A DNA stretch of 64,000 bases from Pseudanabaena sp. BC1403 (GCF_002914585.1 NZ_PDDM01000014.1:1-64000); one strand, 5' to 3'. Shown: positions 43,198-53,460, numbered from the stretch's first letter. The notes: generated from the sequence alone by a model not told the origin. Translations and numbers: made by a program.

Positions 43198-43980
43198 TTA
43201 CTGTTCGTGATAATTCCAGAGAAGTCCGCCATCTACAACAAAGGTGGAACCTGTCACATAATCAGCATCAGCCGAAGCTAAAAAGGCAACCATACCCGCC
43301 ACATCTTCCGACTTGCCCAGCCTGCCCATCGGGATATTTTGCAATAAGGCTCCCAATTTCTCAGGATCGTTCAAGAGCTTGGTATTGATCGGTGTTTCAA
43401 TCGCCCCTGGGGCAACGTTATTAATCGTGATGCCGTAGGGGGCAAGCTCTACACCAAGGTTGCGAGTCATCATTCTCAAACCGCCTTTACTAGCGCAATA
43501 AGATGTAAAGTGCGGAAATGGTAGCTCCTCATGGACAGAACTAATATTAATCACTTTGCCGCCACGCCTAGTTGCCATCAGATGCTTGACAAAGGCTTGA
43601 GTTGCAAAAAAAACACCCTTGAGATTGACATTCAAGACTGCATCATAATCCGCTTCCGTTGCCTCCCAAAAATCCGCATGTCTCTCAATGCCAGCATTAT
43701 TAACCAATATATCCAATTGCCCAAAATAGTCGATGCTCTCAGCAATCATGCGCTGCACTTCAGGGACAGTGCCAGTATCAGCCTTAATCGTAATACCATC
43801 GATAGGATGACATGTGCCGCCTGCTTCTTTTACCTTGGCGAGGGTTTCTTCCGCACCTTCAGGATGGGAACGATAATTAATCACGACATTTGCGCCTTCT
43901 TTGGCTAAACGTATCGCGATCGCCTGTCCAATTCCCTGACTACTACCTGTAACTAATGCAACTTTATCTTTTAATCTCAT
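43198..43980 (-). CDS. SDR-family dehydrogenase, glucose 1-dehydrogenase-like
   Basis: The 260-residue product is a classical short-chain dehydrogenase: TGSSQGIGQAIA cofactor loop (about 11-22), NNAGIERH near 98, catalytic Ser in NISSVHEE, YCASKGG (Tyr/Lys) and PGAIETPINT. It is close to glucose 1-dehydrogenases, which oxidise glucose to gluconolactone with NAD(P). Other sugars or polyols are possible. It lies between the glucosidase and the GMC oxidoreductase, which suits use of a sugar released by the former. Confidence 0.9.
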   Translation of the reverse strand: MRLKDKVALVTGSSQGIGQAIAIRLAKEGANVVINYRSHPEGAEETLAKVKEAGGTCHPIDGITIKADTGTVPEVQRMIAESIDYFGQLDILVNNAGIERHADFWEATEADYDAVLNVNLKGVFFATQAFVKHLMATRRGGKVINISSVHEELPFPHFTSYCASKGGLRMMTRNLGVELAPYGITINNVAPGAIETPINTKLLNDPEKLGALLQNIPMGRLGKSEDVAGMVAFLASADADYVTGSTFVVDGGLLWNYHEQ

Positions 43981-44005
43981 TGTTTTTCTCCAAAATAATT
44001 AAAAA

Positions 44006-44038
44006 TAGCCAAAGGCGAGCGTTGCTCGCCTTTGGCTA
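44006..44038. terminator. Hairpin after the GMC oxidoreductase gene
   Basis: TAGCCAAAGGCGAGC pairs perfectly with GCTCGCCTTTGGCTA around GTT and overlaps the GMC stop codon. Confidence 0.75.
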
Positions 44039-45595
44039 TAAAATACTTTTCAAATGTTCCGCCACACGAATGGCATTAGCGATAATCGTGAGCGTGGGAT
44101 TAACCGCCGTACTAGAGGGGAAAAAACTAGCATCCACAACATAGAGATTCTCCACATCATGGGTGCGACAGTTACGATCTAATACTGAGGTTTTAGGATC
44201 GTCGCCAAAACGACAGGTTCCGCATTGATGTCCGACTGCTTGTAAAGGGATATTATTGCGAGGATAAATGCCAAAGGGAATAATCTGCTCGTCGCGATCG
44301 ATGTTTTTGAGAACTTCAGTCCATCGCTTAGTTAGGCGATCGCTTGCCTCTTGATTATTGGGTACATAGTCGAGATATAGCTTTTCATCAACGACTCGCA
44401 CTCGATTATTGGGATCGGGTAAATCCTCCGTTTGCAACCACCAACCCGTAGTATGCTCGGCAATTAGCTCCAATTCAAAATTAGGAACTAGCTTCACTAA
44501 AGGAGCTAATAGCGGCGGCGCTTCCGCAGGGATCATGTCCTTAAGCACATTGCCCGTATTCTGAACTAACCCCATCGGATAGGGAAACTCAGCATCACCC
44601 CAATAAAAGTCACTGACAGCGATCGTCTTTTGATACTTAGCTGGATTCGGCTTCAGCCCGATCGCCACCATCGCTACGCAGAGATGCTTCATAAAATTGC
44701 GCCCAACTTGGTCAGAGCTATTTGCCAAGCCATGAGGATGATGGTCGTTAGCTGATCGCAACAGCAAAGCCGCCGAATTCACCGCACCACAGGCAACTAT
44801 CACAATATTTCCTGAGAAAGTCTGCACTTCACCAGCAATCTCTAATTCGACAGCATTAACCTGTTTGCCAGACTCGTTAGTCAGTAGTTTAAGAACGTTC
44901 GCATTAGTCAACAAAGTTACATTGTTCAATGGGCGAATTGGGGCAATTCCATATATCTCAGAATCTGCCTTCGCCTGCACCAAACAGGGAAAGCCATCGC
45001 AGGTATTACAGCGAATACAAGTACTTAAAGAGCGATCAACTTCATTCAGCTTTAGTCCCAAAGGCAAATTAAAGGGATGTAATCCCTGCTTCTGAATCCC
45101 GTTACTAATTTCCTGCATTCGTGGCTCATGACTAACCGCAGGATAGGGAAACTCAGCACTTCTATTAGGCTCAGTAGGATCTTGCCCAGACTGACCATGA
45201 ACGGTATAAAGTTCCTCGGCTTTGGTGTAGTAAGGTTCAAATTCATCGTATTTGACTGCCCATGCTGGTGAGATGCCATCTTTGTGGTTAACTTCTTCAA
45301 AATCACGATCGCGCATCCGCAGTAGCGCCGCACCATAAACCTTCGTATTGCCGCCGACCCAATAACCAGTGGAAGGACGAAAAGCTTTATCATCTTTGTC
45401 AAACCACATTTCATCGGTGTGATAGCGCTCCTTTAGATAGACATCCGCAGCACTCCAGTTTTCTTTTTCTCTAGGTAGAAATCCACCACGTTCTAAAATT
45501 AAAATCTTTTTGCCCGTAGAAGCTAGCTCATACGCCAGAGTTCCACCGCCTGCTCCAGTGCCAATAATAATAATGTCGTAATTTTCGACAGACAT
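44036..45595 (-). CDS. GMC-family oxidoreductase
   Basis: The 519-residue product has the FAD dinucleotide fold (IIIGTGAGGGTLAYELA, about 8-24; ILERGGF) and the GMC C-terminal block (GHQCGTCRFGDDP, LYVVDASFFPSSTAVNPTLT). A cysteine-rich CIRCNTCDGFPC segment near 190 could bind a metal or cluster, as in some GMC-like sugar and polyol dehydrogenases. There is no secretion signal. GMC enzymes oxidise alcohols or sugars. Together with the SDR it may process gluconate-type or glycoside products; the substrate is not shown. Confidence 0.9.
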   Translation of the reverse strand: MSVENYDIIIIGTGAGGGTLAYELASTGKKILILERGGFLPREKENWSAADVYLKERYHTDEMWFDKDDKAFRPSTGYWVGGNTKVYGAALLRMRDRDFEEVNHKDGISPAWAVKYDEFEPYYTKAEELYTVHGQSGQDPTEPNRSAEFPYPAVSHEPRMQEISNGIQKQGLHPFNLPLGLKLNEVDRSLSTCIRCNTCDGFPCLVQAKADSEIYGIAPIRPLNNVTLLTNANVLKLLTNESGKQVNAVELEIAGEVQTFSGNIVIVACGAVNSAALLLRSANDHHPHGLANSSDQVGRNFMKHLCVAMVAIGLKPNPAKYQKTIAVSDFYWGDAEFPYPMGLVQNTGNVLKDMIPAEAPPLLAPLVKLVPNFELELIAEHTTGWWLQTEDLPDPNNRVRVVDEKLYLDYVPNNQEASDRLTKRWTEVLKNIDRDEQIIPFGIYPRNNIPLQAVGHQCGTCRFGDDPKTSVLDRNCRTHDVENLYVVDASFFPSSTAVNPTLTIIANAIRVAEHLKSIL

Positions 45596-45766
45596 AGGAT
45601 TCTCCTCGTGCTATTCAGGTTTAGATCGACATCAATCATCTCGAAAATCAATGTTTCTCAATCCTACTAATAATTAATGCATATCCAAAAAGACAGATTA
45701 TTAGCATTAGATTAAAAAACGATGAGGGTAATCCTCAGTTTCATCCGTTTAGTTTTTAATTCCTAT

Positions 45767-46579
45767 TTAATTCCTCATCTTAGAATTTTGTTGGAGAAAT
45801 TGGTCTTGGTATTGGCAATGAATACAACGGTGGTGATTGCGGTGCTGTAATTTGGCACAGAATACTTTGTGGATAGTAAATGTTTGCACATAAAATTCTG
45901 ATGCTAAAAGCATTCCTAAAGTTGGGGCAAAAATATAAATCCAAATATCTGTCCAAATTCCTGATGGTATTGCCGAGGCAAGAGTTCGTGCTGGATTCAT
46001 GCCAAACCCTGAAATTGGCGACTCAAAGATCACATAAAGCATGACTAGAAAGCCTGCGAATATGCCTGTGTAAGGAGCTAACCTTTGATTATTACTAGTT
46101 ACTAAAACCATCGTCATCATTACAAAGGCGATCGCCATTTCCGCAAAAAAAGCGATCGCTGTTCCTGTATTGGGAACTGTGACGATATAGGCGATCGGTG
46201 GATAGGTAAACATTCGTCCCAGCACTAATGCGGCGATTAAGACACCAATCAGCGCTCCCACAGTTTGGAAGATAATATAGAACAGAGCATCAAGGGGATT
46301 AACTTTACCTAGTCGCGTAAAGGTAAATGTTACAGCAGGATTGATATGCGCGCCCGATTGTTTGCCCCAAGGTGAGTAAATAATCGCGATCGCTGTTAAT
46401 CCCATCGCAATCCCAATGAGAACTCTCTGCAAAAAAGGATCGGGAATAGACTTATTGATAAAAGAATCAGGATGAGCGACGATCGTGCTGAAAAATCCAG
46501 CAGAAATCATAAAACTTCCTAATCCCCATGCTTCGATTAAATATTCAGGCAAATGGCTACGAAATAGTTTGTAGTTCAT
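45767..46579 (-). CDS. Aquaporin/glycerol-facilitator (MIP) family channel
   Basis: The 270-residue product has six membrane helices and both NPA boxes: SGAHINPAVTF (about 75-85) and GFGMNPARTL (about 190-200). MIP channels pass water, glycerol or small neutral solutes. After the last helix is an unusual tail of about 45 residues rich in Cys and His (FCAKLQHRNHHRCIHCQYQ), which could bind metal. It is the first gene of the block upstream of the GMC gene, with 171 bp between. The block suggests osmolyte or sugar handling. Confidence 0.92.
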   Translation of the reverse strand: MNYKLFRSHLPEYLIEAWGLGSFMISAGFFSTIVAHPDSFINKSIPDPFLQRVLIGIAMGLTAIAIIYSPWGKQSGAHINPAVTFTFTRLGKVNPLDALFYIIFQTVGALIGVLIAALVLGRMFTYPPIAYIVTVPNTGTAIAFFAEMAIAFVMMTMVLVTSNNQRLAPYTGIFAGFLVMLYVIFESPISGFGMNPARTLASAIPSGIWTDIWIYIFAPTLGMLLASEFYVQTFTIHKVFCAKLQHRNHHRCIHCQYQDQFLQQNSKMRN

Positions 46580-46984
46580 TTTTCCAATCTCTTAGCTAGT
46601 AAAACGTGAAGGTTCTTCCAAGACAAAGCAGCAGCAAATCTTTTTCCCTATTTTAATTTTTTTAGGGATTGTACTTTTTTCTGGACATCACGGATATGAG
46701 ATATACGAGAAGCGCTAAAGTTGATTCTTTTTACCCATTTACTTAAGTTCCAATTCTTCAATTAGAATATTTTCCACGCACTTACAACGCGATATAGAAT
46801 TTATTTAAAGAATGTACACAATGTTATGGCAAACACGCTTCAATTCTTTTACCCAAATCACTAATATAAACCTGAACTTAAGTATGGGGTTTTCCTGTTT
46901 CTTTGGATAGGTAAAGATTAATACACGATCATTACACGATTAGAAGTGAAGCCTTAACATTCCCTGAGAGAATCCTTAATCTTT

Positions 46985-47235
46985 ATTCAGTTTCACAGCT
47001 ATGGTGATCCTGAAGTCTTAATGCATGAGGAATCTCCACAGCCGAAGCCAAAGGCTGATGAATTATTAATGTGGCAGCTAACCCCACTGATTGGAAAATA
47101 CGATAGGGCTATCTGCAATCTAAATTTACTTTTCCTCTGCCCCTGATTTTGGAATATGCCCCATCTGGAGTGGTAGAAGCAATAGGGGTAATGCTCGAGA
47201 GGGAATGGGATAAGAAAGAAATCAATATCAGCTAA
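46985..47235 (+). pseudogene. Zinc-type alcohol dehydrogenase / quinone oxidoreductase remnant
   Basis: One frame reads IQFHSYGDPEVLMHEESPQP and KPKADELLM, the usual start of MDR-family quinone oxidoreductases. About 30 codons later the homology continues in another frame: AANPTDWKIR, stop, GYLQSKFTFPLPLILEYAPS, GVVEAIGVMLE, ending at a stop at 47235. It covers only the first quarter of a gene of about 330 codons and carries a frameshift and an internal stop. It is the main recognisable item in the 1.2-kb gap 46580-47825. The rest of the gap is AT-rich with no gene seen. Confidence 0.7.
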
Positions 47236-47825
47236 TACCTAAATCAACTGTCCCATAAGGTGGGGAGCCTTAATAAACGTTTTGGAAAAGAGCAACCCTG
47301 CCATTACCAAAACGACAAGCCCTAATTACTCATTTCGTTAATTGAGTAAGTGTCTCAATAAATCACCTATATGGGGGAAGAAATATAGCTTTAATTAGTA
47401 TGAAGTTTTTTTTATGGCGATTAAAACTATTTTTGCATTGCCAATTTTCAAAGATGGCACTGTCTAAAATTAGACAAAATAATGTTTAGTCAGATTTGAG
47501 TGTAATTAATCTAAAAGCAGCCATCTAATTCTTGTTGAAATATTCTATCTGGTAGACAAGGTGAATTCTATATGCATTTATTTCGTGTTTCCATGCATTT
47601 GCCAAAATACCAATGACATTACTCAGTATATTTTTTCAATTGCTATAGGAAATTCAAAAAATAATTGAAAATCTTATTGAATATCTTGTTCAATATGCTT
47701 AAAAATGTACGACAATAAGAATGCAATTCTATATGGGTTAAAATCCAAAGGTTTGCAAATTTTTCTTCTATTTTTATTTAGAGAGAAATTTTCAATTTTG
47801 AAATCTTGAAATTTCTGATAATCCT

Positions 47826-48218
47826 ATGACAGACACTGTAACTTCTCCTTTAACAGGAAAGGCACTTCTTCAAAAAGCAAAAGAGCTAAATAACTTGCCC
47901 AAGCGTGAGCAAGCTAAAAAATGTGGGTACTTCACTCGTGGAAAAGATGGAGTAGATCGCGTTAATTTGACAGAGTTTTATGAAGCGGTGCTTGCTGCAA
48001 GAGGATTTGCAATTAATCCTGAACAGAATAAAGATGGACGCGGTCGCGAACCTACGTTTCGAGTTAGCGTTCATAAAAATGGGCAAATCGTGATCGGTTC
48101 TACCTATACAAGATCAATGGGTTTAAATGAAGGCGACGAGTTTGAAATTAAGCTTGGATACAAGCACATTCATCTAATCCAGTTGAGTAATGAGCAATCA
48201 GAAGATAAGACAGAGTAG
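47826..48218 (+). CDS. cyAbrB-type transcription regulator
   Basis: The 130-residue product matches the cyanobacterial AbrB family: an N-terminal region with LTGKALLQKAKELNNLPKRE and GYFTRGKDGVDRVNL, then a C-terminal SpoVT/AbrB-like swapped hairpin (TFRVSVHKNGQIVIGSTYTR, GDEFEIKLGYKHIHLI). cyAbrB proteins are global regulators of carbon and nitrogen metabolism and are often essential (family knowledge). The long AT-rich region upstream suggests complex control or a long leader. The 48219-48450 gap after it shows no gene. Confidence 0.92.
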   Translation: MTDTVTSPLTGKALLQKAKELNNLPKREQAKKCGYFTRGKDGVDRVNLTEFYEAVLAARGFAINPEQNKDGRGREPTFRVSVHKNGQIVIGSTYTRSMGLNEGDEFEIKLGYKHIHLIQLSNEQSEDKTE

Positions 48219-48450
48219 GTATATATACATCTTAAATCTCTGTTAAATATAAAGATCAAGATTAAAAGTTAATAGTCTAAAATGAAATTTTAGGCGATAA
48301 GTTTTAGGTCTAGACCATACAGAACAGATGATTTGATCAGCAAATTTGAGCGAGAAGATTAATACTGCTTTGTGGGGGAGTGTTTGGTTTTCTCGCTGTT
48401 TTTATGCTTTATGAGTTTCGATATGATTCTGATTTCTAGGTTTTCTTTCT

Positions 48451-49245
48451 ATGCAACTAGTAGACACACATGTACATATCAACTTCAAGGATTTTCAATC
48501 CGATCTTGAGGCAGTTCGCGATCGCTGGTTAAGTAATGGGGTGACGCGATTAGTTCATTCTTGTGTCAGTCCCGATGAATTTATACAAATTCAAGCGATC
48601 GCTGATCAATTTCCTGAAGTAAGTTTTGCAGTGGGTTTACATCCCTTAGACAAAAGTTTAAATACGACAGGTTGGAATCCTGAAATTGGGGATCGCATCA
48701 AGTCTTTAGCAACTAGCGATCAACGTGTGGTGGCAATTGGGGAAACGGGGTTAGATTTTTTTAAATCTGACAGTAAAACTGCTCAAATTGAAGCTTTTAA
48801 ATCTCAACTGCGAACAGCGCGATCGCTAAATTTGCCAGTGATTATTCATTCACGCGAAGCCTCGGTTGCTACCCGTCAAGTCTTGCAAGAAATCAATGCA
48901 GAATCACCTCAAGAACCAGTTCGAGGCGTGATGCATTGCTGGGCTGGGAGTCCTGAGGAGACACAGTGGTTTGTAGATTTGGGGATGTATATCAGCTTTA
49001 GTGGTGTGGTCACCTTTAAGAATGCTCACGATTTGCATGAGTCCGCAAAAATTGTACCTAGCGATCGCATCTTAGTGGAGACCGATTGTCCATTTCTCGC
49101 GCCAGTTCCGAAACGCGGCAAGCGCAACGAACCAGCCTATGTGCTGCATGTAGCTGAGAGTGTTGCTAAGTTAAGGGAAGTGGAGTTAGCGACGCTAGCT
49201 TTAGAAACTACTAACAATGCTTTTAAGCTGTTTTCGCTATCCTAA
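48451..49245 (+). CDS. TatD-family metal-dependent hydrolase
   Basis: The 264-residue TIM-barrel protein has DTHVHINF at the start, [11 protein letters not shown] near 95, VIIHSREAS near 130, MHCWAGS near 155 and [11 protein letters not shown] near 205. These residues bind two metals. TatD family enzymes act as DNA exonucleases or deoxyribonucleases in quality control; precise substrates vary. It is followed by a terminator hairpin. Length is normal for the family (about 260). Confidence 0.93.
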   Translation: MQLVDTHVHINFKDFQSDLEAVRDRWLSNGVTRLVHSCVSPDEFIQIQAIADQFPEVSFAVGLHPLDKSLNTTGWNPEIGDRIKSLATSDQRVVAIGETGLDFFKSDSKTAQIEAFKSQLRTARSLNLPVIIHSREASVATRQVLQEINAESPQEPVRGVMHCWAGSPEETQWFVDLGMYISFSGVVTFKNAHDLHESAKIVPSDRILVETDCPFLAPVPKRGKRNEPAYVLHVAESVAKLREVELATLALETTNNAFKLFSLS

Positions 49246-49257
49246 AAAAATGTACTT

Positions 49258-49294
49258 AAAAAAAGAGGAGGTGCTTTGAGCCTCCTCTTTTTTT
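49258..49294 (+). terminator. Terminator after the TatD gene
   Basis: AAAAAAAGAGGAGG pairs with CCTCCTCTTTTTTT around TGCTTTGAG and ends in T residues. It separates tatD from the desulfurase. Confidence 0.85.
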
Positions 49295-49318
49295 GAGTGA
49301 TTAAGATAAAATTATTTT

Positions 49319-50464
49319 ATGCAAATATACCTAGATCATGCTGCAACAACTCCTACCAGACCAGAAGTCATCGACTTGATGGCGGAAGTGATGCGATCGC
49401 AATGGGGCAATCCTTCTAGTTTGCATTGGTGGGGCGAACGTTCAACCATGATGATCGAGCGATCGCGCCTGCAAGTAGCAAGTTTGATTAATGCAGATCC
49501 TGAAGGAATTATTTTCACGTCTGGCGGCACAGAGTCAGACAATATGGTGATCATGGGAATTGCAAGGCAATACCGCACACCGCAGCATATGATTATTTCC
49601 TCGGTTGAGCATTCGGCGGTGCGCTTACCAGCCTATTATCTAGAACAACATGGCTGGGAAATCACGCGATTACCTGTTAATCGTCAAGGGCTTGTTGAAC
49701 CAGATGATCTCGCGCGATCGCTACGCCCTAATACCGTACTTGTATCAATCATCACTGCCCAAAATGAAGTGGGGACGATTCAACCGATTGAGAAACTAGG
49801 ACAAATTTGTCGTAATGCTGATGTGCTATTTCACACCGATGCGGTGCAAGCGATCGGCAAGATGCCTATTGATGTGCAAGCTTTACCAATTGATTTGCTG
49901 TCACTTTCGGCGCATAAGTTTTATGGGTCTCAAGGGATCGGGGCGTTGTATATTAACCCTTTGACGACTAAGAGGCGATCGCTAATCCCGTTAATTCAAG
50001 GCGGTGGACAAGAACGAGGCTATCGTTCAGGCACTCAGGCAGTCGCCGCGATCGCAGGTTTAGGTTTAGCCGCCGAGCTTGCCGAAAAGGAACTGCCATT
50101 AGAATCTCTACGTTTAGCCAAGTTGCGCGATCGTCTATACGCATTGCTCGCTGATATCCCCGAACTGATTCCTATAGGCATGATGGGATGCGATAGGTTA
50201 CCGCACCATCTTAGTTTTTATCATCAATGTGTTGATGGTCGTCATCTTGTGCGCGAAATGAATTTTGCTGGGATCGCTATTAGCTCTGGCTCGGCATGTA
50301 GTAGCGGTGCGATCGAGCCAAGTTCGATCCTGTTAGAAATGGGATATTCGCAAACAGAAGCCAAAAATAGTATCCGCCTTACACTGGGCAAATCCAACAA
50401 TGTTGCTGATATTGAATGGACAGCTTTAGTCATCCACCAAATTCTTAGTCGCGAAAAATCATAG
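49319..50464 (+). CDS. Cysteine desulfurase (NifS/IscS type)
   Basis: The 381-residue PLP enzyme removes sulfur from cysteine for iron-sulfur clusters and tRNA thiolation. It begins YLDHAATTPTRPEV; SGGTESDNMVI and the PLP lysine SLSAHKFYGSQGIGALY (about Lys202) are clear, and the active-site cysteine lies in SSGSACSSGAIEPS (about 325). The flexible Cys loop is of the longer IscS/NifS kind rather than SufS. No iscU lies beside it, so it is a stand-alone copy. It converges on the usp gene with two hairpins between. Confidence 0.94.
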   Translation: MQIYLDHAATTPTRPEVIDLMAEVMRSQWGNPSSLHWWGERSTMMIERSRLQVASLINADPEGIIFTSGGTESDNMVIMGIARQYRTPQHMIISSVEHSAVRLPAYYLEQHGWEITRLPVNRQGLVEPDDLARSLRPNTVLVSIITAQNEVGTIQPIEKLGQICRNADVLFHTDAVQAIGKMPIDVQALPIDLLSLSAHKFYGSQGIGALYINPLTTKRRSLIPLIQGGGQERGYRSGTQAVAAIAGLGLAAELAEKELPLESLRLAKLRDRLYALLADIPELIPIGMMGCDRLPHHLSFYHQCVDGRHLVREMNFAGIAISSGSACSSGAIEPSSILLEMGYSQTEAKNSIRLTLGKSNNVADIEWTALVIHQILSREKS

Positions 50465-50487
50465 AGGCAATTCATGAATTGCCTCTA
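50462..50487. terminator. 13-bp palindrome at the desulfurase stop
   Basis: TAGAGGCAATTCA-TGAATTGCCTCTA is perfect and overlaps the stop codon at 50462-50464. A larger hairpin follows. Confidence 0.6.
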
Positions 50488-50496
50488 CGATTTTTC

Positions 50497-50553
50497 GCGA
50501 CATCCAAAAATCAAGGGTGATGCTTTGCATCACCCTTGATTTTTGGATGTCGC
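50497..50553. terminator. Long hairpin between convergent desulfurase and usp genes
   Basis: GCGACATCCAAAAATCAAGG and GTGATGC pair with GCATCACCCTTGATTTTTGG and ATGTCGC around TTT: 27 bp of stem without mismatch. It probably ends both transcripts. Confidence 0.75.
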
Positions 50554-50565
50554 AAAGCGACTTTC

Positions 50566-50955
50566 TTAAGGCACGACTAATACAGGACAAGGCGAAAGGT
50601 TAATCACTTTTTGGCTGACACTGCTACCGTCAGGATGCTCTTCGGTCAGGCTCATTCCCCTTGAACCCATCACAATTAAGTCAGCATTAATTTCATCGGC
50701 AAAATCACAAATCACAAAGGCAGTTTTACCCTCAGCTATTTTGCTCTTAACCACAATGCCCGCTTCCGCAAAGTAAGCCTCAATTTCTTTAATCAATTCT
50801 CGGGAAGATTCGCGATCGCTATCAGTGGTATCAGGATCAGCTACTGACAGGACATATAGCTGCGATTGATATTTTTGAACGAGATCGATCGCTACGGCCA
50901 CAGCTTGGCGGGTTTCTTGACTTCTGTTTAAAGGAAATAAAACAGTTTTAAACAT
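50566..50955 (-). CDS. Universal stress protein (UspA family)
   Basis: The 129-residue single-domain protein begins MFKTVLFPLNRSQETRQAVA and ends LIVMGSRGMSLTEEHPDGSS, then VSQKVINLSPCPVLVVP. The GxRG-N-GSxS pattern is the ATP-binding motif of one UspA subclass, with a slightly long loop. These proteins help survival under starvation or oxidative stress, often as dimers. It reads away from the pnp gene. Confidence 0.92.
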   Translation of the reverse strand: MFKTVLFPLNRSQETRQAVAVAIDLVQKYQSQLYVLSVADPDTTDSDRESSRELIKEIEAYFAEAGIVVKSKIAEGKTAFVICDFADEINADLIVMGSRGMSLTEEHPDGSSVSQKVINLSPCPVLVVP

Positions 50956-51092
50956 AATTCCTACCTAGCACTGCAATTCGGATATTAGATTACGAATTCA
51001 AGAGTTTTTTGTTATCTTGAACTCTATTTTAATAATCAAAAGTACCTAACAATCTTTAAATTTCTTAATTTTTAACATGTGATCAGCCCTAA

Positions 51093-51145
51093 AAGAACCA
51101 ATTTTTTGTGACATAGCGAAGCCATGCCACAAAAAATTGGTTCTT
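51093..51145. terminator. 18-bp hairpin in the usp-pnp gap
   Basis: AAGAACCAATTTTTTGTG at 51093 pairs exactly with CACAAAAAATTGGTTCTT ending at 51145. It lies between divergent genes, so it is a palindromic repeat rather than a normal terminator. The rest of 50956-51308 holds the promoters and a HIP1 site. Confidence 0.5.
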
Positions 51146-51308
51146 GATTTTACTGAGATCGCGCATAAGGTTAACCAGTGGCATGTGCAAAGCGTATATC
51201 TTCATTTTTTGCAGCGATCGCACTTAACAAACGGCAGACCATACTACATCAGTGCTAACATTGCCTGATATATAACGAGAAAAAAGTCAAAACGGAAGTA
51301 GATTATAG

Positions 51309-53456
51309 ATGGAAGCCGTAACAAAAATTATCCCTTTTTATGGCAGGGAAATTAAATTAAGAATTGGCACGTTTGCACCCCAAGCTGGCGGCTCAGTATT
51401 AGTCCAGTGTGGAGAGACAGCAATATTAGTGACAGCGACCAGAGGTCCTGCTCGTGACGGTGTTGATTTTGTGCCACTGCTTGTTGATTATGAAGAGCGC
51501 CTATATGCAGCAGGGCGTATTCCTGGTGGTTTCTTACGTCGTGAAGGTCGTCCCCCCGAAAAAGCAACTCTCACTTGTCGTCTGATCGATCGCCCCATGC
51601 GTCCTTTGTTCCCCAACTGGTTGCGTGATGATGTGCAAATCGTCGCCACAACCATGGCGATCGACGACAAAGTACCACCTGACGTTTTAGCCGTGACAGG
51701 CGCATCGATCGCCGCGCTAATCGCAGGACTACCATTCATGGGGCCAATGGCTGGCGTTCGTGTTGGTTTAGTTGGTGATGAATTTATTATTAATCCTACC
51801 TATGCCGAAGTAGAAGCAGGTGACCTCGACCTAGTGGTTGCAGGTACAGCCGAAGGCATCATCATGGTCGAAGCTGGCGCAAATCAATTGCCAGAAGCCG
51901 ACATGATCGAAGCGATCGACTTTGGTTATGAAGCCGTGCTAGAACTAATCAAAGCTCAAATTGATTTGCTACAAGAGTTAGGGATTGCGCTGCCAGAAAT
52001 CATCAACCCCGAAACCGATTCCACTTTGGAAAACTTTATTGCCAATACGGTCAAAGATAAAGTTGCTCAAGTAGTTGCTAGTTGCGAGAAAGATCGCAAT
52101 GTCCGCGATGCTCACCTTGATGCGATTAAGGCTGAACTTTTAGCAGCGATCGCAGCTTTGCCCGATGAAGATCCTGTGAAGTTGGTTGCTGATAAAAAAG
52201 TGATTAGCGCCACTTACAAGGAACTCACCAAAAAGCTAATGCGCTTGCAGGTAATCGATCAGAGCGTTCGCATCGATGGACGCAAACTCGACGAGGTGCG
52301 CCCCATCTGGACAGAAGTGGGCGTAATTCCTCGCGTGCATGGTAGCGGTTTATTTAATCGTGGCTTGACCCAAGTCTTGACGATCGCAACCCTTGGTACT
52401 CCAGGGGATGCTCAGGAAATGGACGATTTGCATCCTGATGCGAAAAAGCGTTATATGCACCACTACAACTTCCCGCCTTACTCGGTTGGTGAAGCTAGAC
52501 CAATGCGATCGGCTGGTCGTCGTGAAATTGGTCACGGAGCCTTAGCCGAACGCGCACTTCTTCCTGTACTACCATCTAAAGCCGAATTCCCCTATGTTCT
52601 GCGTCTAGTATCGGAAGTCTTGTCCTCCAATGGCTCAACCTCGATGGGTTCAGTCTGCGGCTCGACTCTTGCGCTCATGGATGCAGGTGTACCAATCACT
52701 AAGCCTGTAAGCGGTGTAGCGATGGGCTTGATCAAAGAAGGCGATGAAGTTCGCATTCTTACTGACATTCAAGGCATTGAAGATTTTCTTGGCGACATGG
52801 ACTTCAAGGTGGCTGGCACAGACACAGGCATCACCGCCCTACAAATGGACATGAAGATCACTAGCATCTCGATGGATACAGTCCGCTCTGCCGTGATGCA
52901 AGCTAAGACTGGTCGCGCTCACATCATGGGCAAGATGTTGGAATTGCTCTCTGAACCTAGACCTCAGCTTTCACCCTATGCACCACGCTTGCTGACAATT
53001 CGCATCGATCCTGAACAAATCGGTATGATCATTGGGCCTGGTGGTAAGAACATCAAGGGCATCACGGAGGAAACTGGAGCCAAGATCGACATCGAAGATG
53101 ATGGTACAGTCATGATTTCATCGATGAGTGGTGAAGGTGCGCTCAAAGCCAAGCGGATCATCGAAAACATGACTCGTCGCGTTGGTTCGGGTGATGTCTA
53201 TCTCGGTAAGGTCACTCGCATTATTCCGATTGGTGCATTTGTGGAGTTTCTACCTGGTAAGGAAGGAATGGTTCATATTTCCCAATTGGCGGAAGGTCGT
53301 GTAGGTAAGGTCGAAGATGAAGTTGCCGTTGGCGATGAAGTTTTGATTAAGATCCGCGAAGTTGATAATCGTGGACGCTTTAACCTAACTCGTTTGGGTA
53401 TTCACCCCGACGAAGCTGCCGCCGCACGTACTGCTGCTGCTGCATCTGCCGAATAA
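51309..53456 (+). CDS. pnp: Polynucleotide phosphorylase
   Basis: The 715-residue product has two RNase PH-like halves (first with [20 protein letters not shown] and [20 protein letters not shown]; second with [20 protein letters not shown] and the catalytic-site [13 protein letters not shown]), then a KH domain ([19 protein letters not shown]) and an S1 domain ([20 protein letters not shown]). It degrades RNA 3' to 5' with phosphate and can add tails in cyanobacteria. Length and domain order are standard. A strong terminator follows. Confidence 0.97.
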   Translation: MEAVTKIIPFYGREIKLRIGTFAPQAGGSVLVQCGETAILVTATRGPARDGVDFVPLLVDYEERLYAAGRIPGGFLRREGRPPEKATLTCRLIDRPMRPLFPNWLRDDVQIVATTMAIDDKVPPDVLAVTGASIAALIAGLPFMGPMAGVRVGLVGDEFIINPTYAEVEAGDLDLVVAGTAEGIIMVEAGANQLPEADMIEAIDFGYEAVLELIKAQIDLLQELGIALPEIINPETDSTLENFIANTVKDKVAQVVASCEKDRNVRDAHLDAIKAELLAAIAALPDEDPVKLVADKKVISATYKELTKKLMRLQVIDQSVRIDGRKLDEVRPIWTEVGVIPRVHGSGLFNRGLTQVLTIATLGTPGDAQEMDDLHPDAKKRYMHHYNFPPYSVGEARPMRSAGRREIGHGALAERALLPVLPSKAEFPYVLRLVSEVLSSNGSTSMGSVCGSTLALMDAGVPITKPVSGVAMGLIKEGDEVRILTDIQGIEDFLGDMDFKVAGTDTGITALQMDMKITSISMDTVRSAVMQAKTGRAHIMGKMLELLSEPRPQLSPYAPRLLTIRIDPEQIGMIIGPGGKNIKGITEETGAKIDIEDDGTVMISSMSGEGALKAKRIIENMTRRVGSGDVYLGKVTRIIPIGAFVEFLPGKEGMVHISQLAEGRVGKVEDEVAVGDEVLIKIREVDNRGRFNLTRLGIHPDEAAAARTAAAASAE

Positions 53457-53460
53457 ATAT

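Noticed and set aside
43152-43388. Plus-strand frame opposite the SDR gene
   Set aside because: Shadow frame overlapping a strong terminator and a well-supported minus-strand gene.
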